NCBI RefSeq assembly: GCF_037969725.1
Contig: NZ_CP150203.1
Span: 4,604,001-4,668,000, forward strand
Direction of reading: 5' to 3'
DNA length: 64,000 bases
DNA from: Paenibacillus sp. FSL W8-0426
GTDB lineage: Bacteria; Bacillota; Bacilli; Paenibacillales; Paenibacillaceae
In this document: piece after piece, positions 17,967-26,295 of the stretch
Position numbering within the stretch: the first letter of the stretch is position 1
Layout of the letters: each line of letters starts with the position of its first letter
Notes under the pieces: generated by a model
Database searches by the model: none
The model's input: the letters and a program-made list of their open reading frames with translations, nothing else
What the model was told of the DNA's origin: nothing
Made by a program: the position numbers and the translations under genes

Positions 17967-19691
17967 CTAATCCTCAATCGTGGATAGATCGCCAGCCGGA
18001 AGATCCAGCTCCCACGCCTTCAACACACGCCGCATGATTTTGCCGGAACGGGTCTTCGGCAGTTTATCCTTGAACTCAATTTCGCGTGGAGCAGCGTGGG
18101 CGGATAACCCTTCTTTCACAAAGCGGTAAATCTCCTCTTTAAGCTCAGGAGTAGCTTCATAGCCTTCACGCAATGCCACAAAAGCTTTAATGATCTCCCC
18201 TCGCATGACGTCGGGTTTGCCAATAACCCCCGCCTCGGCAACAGCCGGATGCTCCACCAGCTTGCTCTCGACCTCGAAGGGACCGATGCGCTCTCCCGAG
18301 GAATTAATGACGTCGTCAATCCGCCCCTGAAACCAGAAGTACCCGTCTTCATCCATATACGCGGAGTCCCCTGAGACATACCATCCAGGCAAACGGAAAT
18401 ATTCCTCGTATTTGGCAGGATTGTTCCATATCTTCGCCATCATGGATGGCCAAGGGGTGCGGATGGCCAAATTCCCCATGCTATACGGAGGGAGTACCTC
18501 GCCTTGATCGTTGATGATCGCCGCCTCTACCCCTGGCAAAGGCCGTCCCATGGATCCCGGTTTGATCGGCATGCCCGGATAGTTGCAGATCAGCTGTGCA
18601 CCGGTTTCCGTCATCCACCACGTATCATGGATACGCTGCCCGTACACGTTCCATCCCCAACGAACCACTTCAGGGTTAAGCGGTTCTCCTACGGACAGCA
18701 CATGACGCAGGCTGCTGAGATCATGCCGCTTTATTTCGTCCTCTCCCGCTCCCATCAGCATACGGAATGCAGTCGGCGCACTGTACCATACGCTTACTTT
18801 GCGTTTCTCAATGGTGCTGTACCAATCCTGCGGACTGAAACGGCCCCCGCGAATGACATTGGTTACCCCGTTCAGCCACGGAGCGAAGATACCATAAGAA
18901 GTGCCTGTGACCCACCCCGGATCAGCCGTGCACCAGTACACATCGTCGTCGCGCAGGTCCAATACCACTTTACCGGTATAATAATGCTGAATCATGGCAT
19001 TTTGAACGTGATAGACCCCTTTGGGTTTACCGGTGGAACCTGAGGTATAGTGAATCAATAGCCCGTCCTCGCGAGTCAGCCATTCCACTTCCATCTCGTC
19101 CGAAGCGGACGACATCTCGGCATCATAATCAACGAGGCCTTCTTCGGTCTGCGCTCCGCCGCCAACAACGAATACATACTTAAGCTCAGGCAATTCGGAA
19201 CGTTTGATCCGACCGAGCAGCTCCGGCGTCGTCACAATCGCAACCGCGCCGCTGTCTTCAAGGCGATCCTTGACCGCCGTCTCCATGAACGCTTCAAACA
19301 GCGGGCCCACTACGGCGCCTGCCTTCAGAATGCCGAGCAGGCTGAAGTAGAGTTCAGGACTGCGGGGCATGAATATAAAAACCCTGTCTCCCTTGGCAAT
19401 GCCGTATTTTCGCAGAACGTTCCCGAAGCGGTTCGATTGCTCGCTTAGATCGGCAAACGTGTATGCCTCTTCTCTTGTGGCATCGCTGTACAACAATGCG
19501 GTTCTGCCGCCTCTGCCTTCGAGCACGTGACGGTCGACCGCCTCATGCGCAATGTTTACTTTTCCGCTGGTATACCACGTAAAATGTTTCTCAACCGATT
19601 CCCAATCGAAGCGGCTTCGAGCTTCCTCGTAATCACCCAGATTGGATTCGGACACAACCGTTTGCAGCATCTCACCATGTGCTTGACTCAT
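17967..19691 (-). CDS. acsA: acetyl-CoA synthetase
   Basis: A 574-residue AMP-forming ligase that makes acetyl-CoA from acetate, CoA and ATP. Motifs of the adenylate-forming family are YTSGSTGKPKG near 220, WWMTETG near 360, and WFQGRIDDVINSSGERIGP near 455. The C-terminal LPKTRSGKIMRR carries the lysine whose acetylation inactivates the enzyme. AGGAGG lies 9 bases before the ATG of MSQAHGEM; the TTG six codons further up overlaps that site and is not used. The acetyltransferase gene acuA is divergent, and a cre site sits between them, so glucose repression through CcpA is likely. Its length matches Bacillus AcsA. Confidence 0.96.
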   Translation of the reverse strand: MSQAHGEMLQTVVSESNLGDYEEARSRFDWESVEKHFTWYTSGKVNIAHEAVDRHVLEGRGGRTALLYSDATREEAYTFADLSEQSNRFGNVLRKYGIAKGDRVFIFMPRSPELYFSLLGILKAGAVVGPLFEAFMETAVKDRLEDSGAVAIVTTPELLGRIKRSELPELKYVFVVGGGAQTEEGLVDYDAEMSSASDEMEVEWLTREDGLLIHYTSGSTGKPKGVYHVQNAMIQHYYTGKVVLDLRDDDVYWCTADPGWVTGTSYGIFAPWLNGVTNVIRGGRFSPQDWYSTIEKRKVSVWYSAPTAFRMLMGAGEDEIKRHDLSSLRHVLSVGEPLNPEVVRWGWNVYGQRIHDTWWMTETGAQLICNYPGMPIKPGSMGRPLPGVEAAIINDQGEVLPPYSMGNLAIRTPWPSMMAKIWNNPAKYEEYFRLPGWYVSGDSAYMDEDGYFWFQGRIDDVINSSGERIGPFEVESKLVEHPAVAEAGVIGKPDVMRGEIIKAFVALREGYEATPELKEEIYRFVKEGLSAHAAPREIEFKDKLPKTRSGKIMRRVLKAWELDLPAGDLSTIED

Positions 19692-19770
19692 GCTTGCCAG
19701 CCTCCTCAACTCGACATTTCGATTCCTTCAAAAAGGTGTTTCGCTTTGCCTTGGTGTTGACTGAACTTAC

Positions 19771-19784
19771 AGTTAGCGCTTACA
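19771..19784 (-). promoter_or_regulatory. cre site (CcpA operator) upstream of acsA
   Basis: TGTAAGCGCTAACT on the minus strand fits the catabolite-responsive-element consensus TGWAAGCGNTWWCW almost completely. It lies 80 bases before acsA in the acsA-acuA intergenic region, and ccpA itself is encoded 2 kb away. The Bacillus acsA-acuA region is known to be under CcpA control. Confidence 0.75.
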
Positions 19785-19968
19785 TTATTTAGAGAGCAAC
19801 TCTCTGCATGTACCCTGTCAGGTAGCCAAAATCGGTGCAGCTTCATTCTGCATTCCAATTGTGAACGTTTTATGTCAAGGCAATTATATCAAATTGCTTC
19901 CGGGACCGTCTATGGCTTTTCATTTTTTTGATTTTTTGCTATAAGTAGGGAGGAGAGGAGCATGAACC

Positions 19969-20601
19969 ATGGAGCATTTGAAAGAATACCACATGCGTTC
20001 CATCTTCAAGTCCGGTTTCCATATTACCGTGGAAGGCCCTTTGCCTCCTGACAGGATCGCAGCGTTGTCTTTTCATCCGGATCTGGATGCGTTCCGGCGC
20101 CCTGCCGAGCAGCAGGAAGCGTTGATCGAGATTGCAGGTTTGCCCGAAGGGCGCATCATCATCGCTCGTGAACGCGAAACGATCGTGGGTTATATTACGT
20201 TTCACTACGCCGATGAGTGTGAGCGTTGGTCTGAAGGCAGCATGGCCGATCTGATTGAATTGGGAGCTATTGAGGTAGCGGATCGGTACCGCTCGCTGGG
20301 CATCGGGAAAGAAATGCTGCTTACGGCTTTTGCGGGCGGCCAGATGGAAAGATACATCGTGTTTACGACTGAATATTACTGGCATTGGGATTTGAAAGGC
20401 AGCGGTCTGTCCGTGTGGGATTATCGGAAAATGATGGAGCGTTTGATGCAGACCGTCGACATGACCTGGTACGCTACCGACGATCCCGAAATATGTTCGC
20501 ATCCGGCCAATTGCCTGATGGTGCGTATCGGAAATAAGGTGCCTCTCGAATCCGAGCAGCAGTTCGATCGCGTTCGTTTCCGCCACCGGTTTATGTATTG
20601 A
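19969..20601 (+). CDS. acuA: acetoin utilization protein AcuA, GNAT-type protein acetyltransferase
   Basis: A 210-residue protein matching Bacillus AcuA along its length, including LIEIAGLPEGRIIIARER, DLIELGAIEV, RYRSLGIGKEML (acetyl-CoA binding loop), YIVFTTEYYWHWDLKG and SHPANCLMVRIG. AcuA acetylates the active-site lysine of AcsA and switches it off. GGAGGAGAGGAG precedes the ATG at 19969. A TATAAG with TGC before it lies at 19940-19945. The acuB and acuC genes that follow acuA in Bacillus are absent; a terminator follows directly. Confidence 0.95.
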   Translation: MEHLKEYHMRSIFKSGFHITVEGPLPPDRIAALSFHPDLDAFRRPAEQQEALIEIAGLPEGRIIIARERETIVGYITFHYADECERWSEGSMADLIELGAIEVADRYRSLGIGKEMLLTAFAGGQMERYIVFTTEYYWHWDLKGSGLSVWDYRKMMERLMQTVDMTWYATDDPEICSHPANCLMVRIGNKVPLESEQQFDRVRFRHRFMY

Positions 20602-20604
20602 TGC

Positions 20605-20671
20605 AAAAACCGCTATCCTTTCAACCATGTTTCATTTGAAAGACACATGGATGCAGTCATAGCGGTTTTTT
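20605..20671. terminator. bidirectional terminator between acuA and mtnN
   Basis: AAAAACCGCTAT and ATAGCGGTTTTT flank a long loop that can itself fold (TTTCAACCATGT... region). T-runs on both strands suit the convergent genes. Confidence 0.75.
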
Positions 20672-20721
20672 ACAACAATTCGCTCCCATCAAGGGCGCAT
20701 TTACGATTTTTTTGCTTTCGC

Positions 20722-21417
20722 TTACATATTGGTGAGCATGTGTTCCACAATACGATGAGAACGTTGAGACGAATGTACGGTAAACTCCGCAAAATTGACA
20801 TGGGCCGAACCGTCAGCCTTATCGGACATGCCGCGCAGCACCACAAACGGCACACGATTCATGAAACACACCTGAGCAACCGCAGCCCCTTCCATCTCGG
20901 CACAGGCGCCATCCATTTCGGCATATAACCTGCCTACCGTCTCCTTGCTGGCGATGAATTGGTCGCCTGACAACACTTTGCCGATCCGATAATGTGCCCC
21001 TTGTGCAAGGCATGCCTGTTCCGCCAGCGCAATCAATGTCTCATCGGCCGGAAAAGCCGACGTCTCCTGATAAGGGATGACGCCGCGTTCGAACCCAAGC
21101 GCGGTTACATCCATGTCATGCTGGACGCATACGGAAGAAATGACGATATCGCCGATATTCAACTCGGGATGCACCGCTCCGGCCACACCCGTAAATATAA
21201 TTTTGTCCACCTGGAACCGGTCAATCAAAATTTGCGTGGTCACGGCGGCATTGACCTTGCCTACGCCTGACTTGCACACTACAATCTGTTTCCCCAGCCA
21301 CTCGCCTGCGACATACGTAAGCCCGGTCTGCTTGACGGTCTCCGATCGTTTCATGCCTGCCAGCAAAAGCTCCACTTCTTCATTCATCGCACCGATTATT
21401 CCGATGGTTTCGCGCAT
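20722..21417 (-). CDS. mtnN: 5'-methylthioadenosine/S-adenosylhomocysteine nucleosidase
   Basis: A 231-residue enzyme that cleaves MTA and SAH to adenine and thioribose products, feeding methionine salvage and making the AI-2 precursor. Family markers are IGIIGAMNEEVELL with catalytic Glu near 13, IIFTGVAGAVHPEL near 73, and MEGAAVAQVCF with the substrate Glu near 172, followed by LRGMSDKAD with the catalytic Asp near 197. TGGAGGCAGGACAGG precedes the ATG. It stands alone between acuA and ccpA. Confidence 0.95.
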   Translation of the reverse strand: MRETIGIIGAMNEEVELLLAGMKRSETVKQTGLTYVAGEWLGKQIVVCKSGVGKVNAAVTTQILIDRFQVDKIIFTGVAGAVHPELNIGDIVISSVCVQHDMDVTALGFERGVIPYQETSAFPADETLIALAEQACLAQGAHYRIGKVLSGDQFIASKETVGRLYAEMDGACAEMEGAAVAQVCFMNRVPFVVLRGMSDKADGSAHVNFAEFTVHSSQRSHRIVEHMLTNM

Positions 21418-21487
21418 CCTGTCCTGCCTCCATTTGATCCAAGCCTCGTCTTGAGATTCGGACGTATCTATTTCTTGTCAAGCACAA

Positions 21488-21507
21488 AAGCTCCGTTTCC
21501 GGAGCTT
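21488..21507 (-). terminator. terminator downstream of ccpA
   Basis: AAGCTCCG / CGGAGCTT with a short loop, followed by TTTTG on the minus strand, about 90 bases after the ccpA stop. Confidence 0.5.
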
Positions 21508-21599
21508 CGCCTGCATACTATGTAGAGAGGGAATAAAACTTCCCTTTCATCTTAATCCGGGCTGCGTCCGCCAGACGCGACATCCCTTTGCCGTCCCGT

Positions 21600-22607
21600 T
21601 TAGCCAGCGTGGCTGACAGACAAACGCAAAATCGTTTCATGCGGCAAAATCACGCGTGGATTTTCTACGTTTTCCTTCTTCATCAGCTTGGTCAAAAGAC
21701 GCATCGCCACGGCACCCAGGTCGTACATCGGTTGGGCCACCGTTGTCAGCTGAGGACGAACCATGGAGGCCATACGGATGTTGTCCACGCTAATGATCGA
21801 GAAATCATCCGGTACTTTCAAGCCTTCATCCTGAATGCTGTGGATGGCACCAATCGCCATTTCATCCGTCGCGGCAAAGATCGCAGTTGGTCTCTTCTTC
21901 AAGCCCAGGAAGTACTTCATGGCTTCCACGCCGGACTCATAGCGGTAATTTCCGATACGTACCAGATCCTCCTGGTACTCCATACCTGCAGCTTCAAGCG
22001 CCTTCTTGTAGCCTTGGAAACGGGCATAACCGTTGGCCGGGTCTTGCAGTGTGCCGCTGATCATGGCAATTTCCTTGTGACCATGGCGAATCAGCGTATT
22101 CACCGCATCGAATGCAGCCGCCTCATGGTCGATGTCCACGGAAGGATATGCCCCCTTCTCGTCGCTTGTGGCGCAAAGCACGATCGGCACGGCGGCAGAC
22201 TGGAACGCCTGGATATGCTCGTCCGTCACGGTTCCGCCCATAAAGAGCAGACCGTCCACCTGTTTCTCAAGCAGCGTGTTGATAACGCGAATTTCCTTTT
22301 CCTTCTTTTTGTCCGCATTACACAAAATGATATTGTAGTGATACATATTCGCGATATCCTCGATACCGCGGGCAATCTCGGCAAAGATGGAGTTGGAAAT
22401 ATCAGGGATCACAACGCCGACGGTTGTTGTCTTTTTGCTCGCCAGACCTCTGGCTACAGCATTAGGACGATATCCCAGGCGTTCGATTGCTTCATAGACT
22501 TTTTTGCGGGTTTGAGGTTTAACATTAGGGTTATTGTTGACAACCCGTGATACTGTCGCCATGGATACGCCAGCTTCACGTGCTACATCATAAATGGTTA
22601 CCGTCAC
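21600..22607 (-). CDS. ccpA: catabolite control protein A, LacI family regulator
   Basis: A 335-residue LacI-family repressor/activator that, with HPr-Ser-P, binds cre sites. The helix-turn-helix is at the N-terminus ([20 protein letters not shown]) with the hinge [14 protein letters not shown] near 47-60, nearly identical to Bacillus CcpA. The C-terminal sugar-binding-like core has [19 protein letters not shown] and ends in ILRLS. The start is GTG at 22607: GGAGAG lies 7 bases before it, and the product then begins like Bacillus CcpA. The ATG five codons upstream overlaps that ribosome binding site. A cre site next to acsA is a probable target. Confidence 0.95.
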   Translation of the reverse strand: MTVTIYDVAREAGVSMATVSRVVNNNPNVKPQTRKKVYEAIERLGYRPNAVARGLASKKTTTVGVVIPDISNSIFAEIARGIEDIANMYHYNIILCNADKKKEKEIRVINTLLEKQVDGLLFMGGTVTDEHIQAFQSAAVPIVLCATSDEKGAYPSVDIDHEAAAFDAVNTLIRHGHKEIAMISGTLQDPANGYARFQGYKKALEAAGMEYQEDLVRIGNYRYESGVEAMKYFLGLKKRPTAIFAATDEMAIGAIHSIQDEGLKVPDDFSIISVDNIRMASMVRPQLTTVAQPMYDLGAVAMRLLTKLMKKENVENPRVILPHETILRLSVSHAG

Positions 22608-22699
22608 AGCACTTCTCTCCATTACCAGTAAATTTTCATACCATTTTCATTAAGATTTATATTACGACAAATTATTGCATTAATCAATTAAAATAGGCT

Positions 22700-23047
22700 T
22701 CAATAGCCGTTTAATACACTTGTAAGCGCAGTCGAAGTAATGTTTGAATGGGAGGTATGCCATACCGCTTTCCCATTCTGCACAAGAATGGCCTGCGGCG
22801 ACTCATGTTTAACCCCGAGTATTGCCTCCGTTTCATTGGAAACAGGGCGATCTTCCACAACATAGACGATGCCATAGTCCACATTTTCGTTCGGCTGGTT
22901 CTGCAGATAATGGTCCATCTCCTGATAAGCTCTTGAACTGATTGGGCACCGAGTACTATGCTTAAACAGAAGCAATGGTTGATTATTCGTAGCTCCCAGT
23001 GCGGAGTTAAGCTGTTCAACACTTGTCATTTTGGTCATGTAAGCCAT
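22700..23047 (-). CDS. bacillithiol-system monothiol redox protein (YtxJ/BrxC family)
   Basis: A 115-residue thioredoxin-fold protein with the segment LLLFKHSTRCPISSRAYQEM; the CPIS motif is that of YtxJ/BrxC, a bacilliredoxin thought to remove bacillithiol from oxidised protein thiols in the cytoplasm. Bacillus members usually read TCPIS; here Arg precedes the Cys. The ATG of MAYMTKM with GGGGGA upstream is chosen over the long upstream frame, which is rich in hydrophobic residues and lies in the promoter region. It is a single gene downstream of a zinc-ribbon gene. Confidence 0.8.
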   Translation of the reverse strand: MAYMTKMTSVEQLNSALGATNNQPLLLFKHSTRCPISSRAYQEMDHYLQNQPNENVDYGIVYVVEDRPVSNETEAILGVKHESPQAILVQNGKAVWHTSHSNITSTALTSVLNGY

Positions 23048-23169
23048 TGGATATACATCCCCCTTTATCAGGAATACCAATATGTTGAGCGTTTTCACTC
23101 TACGATATCTTAACAAAAAGTGCAGGAAAAAGCCAATTTTCATGAAAACAAGCATGAAACGCGTCAAAA

Positions 23170-23622
23170 TCAAACAGCATTCGAGAAATAACTTCTCCAT
23201 GCAAAGCCGGACAATTGTCCCAGCCTGCGCTGTGTCATTTGAATCCATTCCTCGTCACCGGATTTTTGGGCATAGTTCAATATATCCAGGAGCAGGTTGA
23301 TGCGTTCCTGAACGGCTTGCTGCATGCGCTCTTCCATCTCCCGATCCGACGCGTCCGGCCACGACTGAAGCATTTCGTGAAAAAGGTCGGCGAGTTCGTT
23401 CTGTTTACCGAAAGATACGTCTTGCTGCACGGGATGATCTCCCAATTTGCTGATACATTCCTTAAGGTCCGGCTTTACCGGCTGAAGAACCTCGTATGTA
23501 ACGCAATCCGTGCATGCGAATACAGGCACGTTGCGAATTTCCACCTTTTTGGCATATACTACCGTTCTCATTTCCAATTCCATTACATGTCCGCACTTGC
23601 ATGATTTGCGCACATCCATCAC
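23170..23622 (-). CDS. conserved hypothetical protein with a zinc-ribbon N-terminus
   Basis: A 148-150-residue protein with CKCG near residues 8-11 and CTDC near 37-40, arranged like a YgiT/YokU-type zinc ribbon. The rest is helical, charged and ends with WRSYFSNAV. The start is uncertain among three codons: GTG at 23622, ATG at 23619 or GTG at 23613; GAGGTG best fits the third. The function is unknown; there is no toxin gene next to it, so the MqsA-type antitoxin role of some YgiT proteins is not supported. Confidence 0.7.
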   Translation of the reverse strand: MMDVRKSCKCGHVMELEMRTVVYAKKVEIRNVPVFACTDCVTYEVLQPVKPDLKECISKLGDHPVQQDVSFGKQNELADLFHEMLQSWPDASDREMEERMQQAVQERINLLLDILNYAQKSGDEEWIQMTQRRLGQLSGFAWRSYFSNAV

Positions 23623-23805
23623 CTCATTCGTTCTTTGCTCATGAGTAGTTCATTCGACCTTTTTCGGCGCAAATCCTGCCCAAAACCACAAATTAAACAA
23701 ATTACCACCATCCCCAGAAGATGGTACCTTATGAGGAAAGCATACATCGACACAAATCGTTGTACCGACGAAAATGCTGACCGTGAAGCCGTCCACAAAA
23801 TTTGT

Positions 23806-23811
23806 TACAAT
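23806..23811 (+). promoter_or_regulatory. extended -10 of the DJ-1/PfpI gene
   Basis: TTGTTACAAT provides a TGn-extended -10, 41 bases upstream of the start at 23853. Confidence 0.4.
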
Positions 23812-23852
23812 AAATCGCGATGGTGAACACGTTCAATAAAGGAGAGATGATC

Positions 23853-24380
23853 ATGAGATTAACCGGTAAGAAAGTTATCGCCCTTGTCGATGAAGAATTC
23901 GAGGATTTGGAGCTATGGTACCCGGTCCATCGGGTTCGTGAGGAAGGTGCGGAAGTGCATCTGGCCGGCGAAAAAAAAGGAAAAACCTACATTGGAAAAT
24001 ACGGCGTTCCAGCCGAGGCCGAATACAGCTTCGACGAACTGGAAAGCTCGCAATATGACGGCATTCTCGTTCCAGGGGGATGGGCGCCGGACAAGCTGCG
24101 CCGATATCCGAAGGTGCTTGAGCTGGTCCGCGAAATGCATGCCGACCGCAAACCCATCGGTCAAATCTGCCATGCGGGCTGGGTACTGATCTCAGCCAAA
24201 ATTTTGGAAGGCGTTACGGTAACCTCTACGCCAGGTATTCGGGACGACATGGAAAATGCCGGAGCGATCTGGAAGGATGAGGCGGTAGTCGTAGATGGCC
24301 ATATCATCTCGGCCCGCCGTCCTCCCGACCTGCCTCCCTATGGCAAAGCGTTCTGCGATGCGCTCGCGAATAACCAATAA
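23853..24380 (+). CDS. DJ-1/PfpI family protein (class I glutamine amidotransferase-like)
   Basis: A 175-residue cytoplasmic protein. The strand-helix opening KKVIALVDEEFEDLELWYPV contains the conserved Glu of the DJ-1/PfpI triad. The nucleophile elbow GQICHAGWVLISA places Cys near residue 107 followed by His. PPDLPPYGKAFCDAL closes the domain. Close relatives are described as stress-related deglycases or proteases; the true activity is disputed. AAAGGAG is 8 bases before the ATG of MRLTGKKV, so the 11 upstream codons are not used. It faces ptsI with a shared terminator. Confidence 0.9.
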   Translation: MRLTGKKVIALVDEEFEDLELWYPVHRVREEGAEVHLAGEKKGKTYIGKYGVPAEAEYSFDELESSQYDGILVPGGWAPDKLRRYPKVLELVREMHADRKPIGQICHAGWVLISAKILEGVTVTSTPGIRDDMENAGAIWKDEAVVVDGHIISARRPPDLPPYGKAFCDALANNQ

Positions 24381-24485
24381 TGACATCGCAACTTGGTTGA
24401 CCGTCTGAAAACGCATATGCCAAACAGGCCGGACCGCTCCTTTTGCCCGTTAAAAGGCGTTTTATGGATGGCGGCCAATAAATGA

Positions 24486-24536
24486 ACGAGCACCCAACCC
24501 GGTTTGGCTAAATCGGGTTGGGTGCTCGTCGTTTTT
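24486..24536. terminator. terminator between the DJ-1 gene and ptsI
   Basis: ACGAGCACCCAACCCG and CGGGTTGGGTGCTCGT form a 16-base-pair stem followed by GTTTTT on the plus strand; it abuts the ptsI stop codon. Confidence 0.85.
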
Positions 24537-26295
24537 ACGATGCATTCGAATCGTTTTGTTCGTCAGGGCTGCAATTGGCGTTATTGAAGGCTTGCAGCCT
24601 CTCCTCGATCTCTTCGCTAGTGCGAAGGCCGAAACATGCTCTCGCCGTTTCTTTCGCTGTGCTAGCCGTCGTGTTCAGGGCCCGGTGTTTGACCCGCAGG
24701 AGAGACTGGGGCGACATGCTCAAATTGAAAATGCCAAGCTCCAGCCAGAGCGGTATGGACCGCTCGTCTCCCGCCATTTCGCCGCAGACGCTGATTCCGA
24801 TTCCCGCACGGTGCGCCGCTTCCGCCGTTGTGCGCAGCATCCGCAGCACCGCAGGATGATACGGATGGTACATGTGGGCAATCTGTTCGTTCATGCGGTC
24901 AACGGCGAGGACATACTGTACCAGGTCGTTCGTGCCGATGCTGAAAAAGTCCGCTTCCTCTGCCAGCAAGTCGGCAATCATGACGGCGGCCGGCACCTCG
25001 ATCATGATGCCGACCTGAATATGCGGATCGTAAGGCAATCCGCGCTCATCCAGATCATGCATCGCTTCGCGCAAAATCGCATTGGCTTGTCTGAGTTCTT
25101 CCACGGAAGAGATCATCGGATACATGACCTTGACGTTGCCGGCAGCGCTGGCACGCAAAATGGCCGTAAGCTGCGTTTTGAACAGGTCTCTACGGTCCAG
25201 GCTTATGCGAATGGCACGATATCCGAGGAATGGATTATCTTCTTCAGGCAATTCAAAATAGTCCAACTGCTTGTCTCCGCCGATGTCCAGCGTTCGGATG
25301 ACGACAGATTGGCCTGCGGTTTTTTCCGCAACAAGCCGATACACCTCATATTGCTCCTGCTCGCCAGGGAACGTCGCCCGGTCCATGTACAGAAACTCGG
25401 TCCGAAACAGTCCGACCCCCTTGGCTCCGTGCTTCAGCGCAAGCTCCAGTTCTTTCACGGAGCTGATATTGGATGCCAGGTGCAGCGTTTCTCCGTCCTT
25501 CGTAACGGCGTCCACCGTGGCAAGCACTTGCAATTGCTCTTTTTTCTTTTGCTGCTGGGCGCGGAGCACCGTATACCTTTCCACCGTTTTGCGGTCAGGC
25601 TCCGTAAACACCAAGCCGTTATCGCCATCGACAATCAGCAGGTCTCCGGTCTCCACCGGCATGCCAAGGTTCGCTTCCAGTCCGGAAACGAGCGGTATGC
25701 CCAGTGCGCGGGCCATGATGGCCGAGTGAGACGTTTTGCCGCCAATCAAGGTCACGATGCCCAGCACGTAGGTTGGATTCAGATGCGCCAATTGGGAAGG
25801 CGACAGCTCCTTCGCCACCAAAATGTACGGCTGGGTATCCGAAGGAAGCGTAATTTCGGGCGCTCCCAGCAGATGCTTCAGGAGCCGATTGCCGACGTCC
25901 TTGATATCGATGGCCCGTTCCTTCATGTATTCGTCATCCAACAGATCGAACATGGTGACGAAATGGTCGATCGCTTCTTTGACCGCCACTTCGGCCGCCT
26001 TGTACTGACGTTCGATGATCCCGCGGATTTCGTTCATGAACACCGGGTCTTCAAGGATGGCCAAATGGGCATCGAAGATGCTCGATTCCTCCGGACCGAC
26101 TACTTCCTTGAACTCGTTTTTGATGTTTTCGATCTCGTCCTTCGATGTCCGTATTCCCTCATACAGTCGTTCGAATTCCTGGGCAAGGTCTACCGAGTCC
26201 ATCTTCTGATCCGGCAGGTCCCACTCCCAGCTGGGCAGGACAAATGCTTTGCCGATCGCTATCCCTGCAGCGCCATTGATGCCTTCTATCTTCAT
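24535..26295 (-). CDS. ptsI: phosphoenolpyruvate-protein phosphotransferase (PTS enzyme I)
   Basis: A 586-residue enzyme that takes phosphate from PEP and passes it to HPr. The swivelling domain has GGKTSHSAIMAR with phospho-His190. The PEP-binding barrel has GVGLFRTEFLYMDR near 297-310, IGTNDLVQYVLAVDR and the active Cys in ISVCGEMAGD near 503. The C-terminal tail (SPDEQNDSNAS) is a little longer than usual. Its ATG overlaps the stop of the upstream IICBA gene in ATGA, so translation is coupled. Unlike most Bacillota loci there is no ptsH between the transporter and ptsI. Confidence 0.97.
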   Translation of the reverse strand: MKIEGINGAAGIAIGKAFVLPSWEWDLPDQKMDSVDLAQEFERLYEGIRTSKDEIENIKNEFKEVVGPEESSIFDAHLAILEDPVFMNEIRGIIERQYKAAEVAVKEAIDHFVTMFDLLDDEYMKERAIDIKDVGNRLLKHLLGAPEITLPSDTQPYILVAKELSPSQLAHLNPTYVLGIVTLIGGKTSHSAIMARALGIPLVSGLEANLGMPVETGDLLIVDGDNGLVFTEPDRKTVERYTVLRAQQQKKKEQLQVLATVDAVTKDGETLHLASNISSVKELELALKHGAKGVGLFRTEFLYMDRATFPGEQEQYEVYRLVAEKTAGQSVVIRTLDIGGDKQLDYFELPEEDNPFLGYRAIRISLDRRDLFKTQLTAILRASAAGNVKVMYPMISSVEELRQANAILREAMHDLDERGLPYDPHIQVGIMIEVPAAVMIADLLAEEADFFSIGTNDLVQYVLAVDRMNEQIAHMYHPYHPAVLRMLRTTAEAAHRAGIGISVCGEMAGDERSIPLWLELGIFNLSMSPQSLLRVKHRALNTTASTAKETARACFGLRTSEEIEERLQAFNNANCSPDEQNDSNAS

